From: Alcaligenaceae bacterium
GTDB lineage: Bacteria; Pseudomonadota; Gammaproteobacteria; Burkholderiales; Burkholderiaceae_B
Assembly: GCA_012512545.1 (NCBI GenBank)
Contig: JAAZDZ010000162.1
Location: 1 to 6,582 of the forward strand
DNA: 6,582 nucleotides
Reading direction: 5' to 3'
Translations under genes and position numbers: made by a program
The notes under the pieces: generated by a model
What the model was told of the DNA's origin: nothing
Database searches by the model: none
What the model saw: only the letters and a program-made list of their open reading frames with translations
Shown here: positions 6,560-6,582 of the stretch, one piece after another
Position numbering within the stretch: position 1 is the stretch's first letter
How the letters are laid out: every line of letters begins with the position of its first letter

Positions 6560-6582
6560 CCATAGTCTTGCCGAGCCAATTA

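Overview
The window looks like chromosomal DNA of a metabolically versatile, aerobic betaproteobacterium. The Burkholderiales, possibly an Alcaligenaceae such as the Bordetella/Achromobacter/Advenella relatives, fit best. This is inferred from the protein styles (single-chain fused indolepyruvate oxidoreductase, CaiB-type CoA-transferase, crotonase, LysR regulator) and from the high G+C of the first gene. It is not proven. I see no tRNA, rRNA, CRISPR, IS element, phage gene or attachment site.

Left half (1-3354, + strand): the 5'-truncated but otherwise intact gene of a fused indolepyruvate ferredoxin oxidoreductase. One polypeptide carries the pyrimidine-binding domain, the TPP/iron-sulfur catalytic domain, a cysteine-rich segment, the gamma-type domain and a C-terminal extension. 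Such enzymes oxidatively decarboxylate aryl-pyruvates to aryl-acetyl-CoA.

Junction (3355-3514): a 160-base convergent intergenic region with no gene. It holds three consecutive inverted repeats. The outer two lie 15 and 18 bases beyond the stop codons of the converging genes and probably act in transcription termination or 3'-end protection. None has a good U-tract.

Right half (3515-6447, - strand): an apparent three-gene operon read right to left: crotonase-family enoyl-CoA hydratase, CaiB/BaiF (class III) CoA-transferase, LysR-type regulator. The first two genes are translationally coupled (TGATG), and the regulator follows after 66 bases. The set suggests CoA activation of an unknown carboxylic acid, then hydration or isomerisation of its enoyl-CoA, with the regulator made from the same transcript. 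The substrate cannot be read from the sequence.

Right edge (6448-6582): an AT-richer leader with a strong ribosome binding site, a plausible promoter, and two T-N11-A dyads near -33 and -61 of the predicted start. This is the usual activation-site/recognition-site layout of LysR-regulated promoters. I find no clearly new system. The most testable points are this operator array, the triple-hairpin convergent junction, the variant active-site loop in the crotonase and the drop in G+C at the junction.
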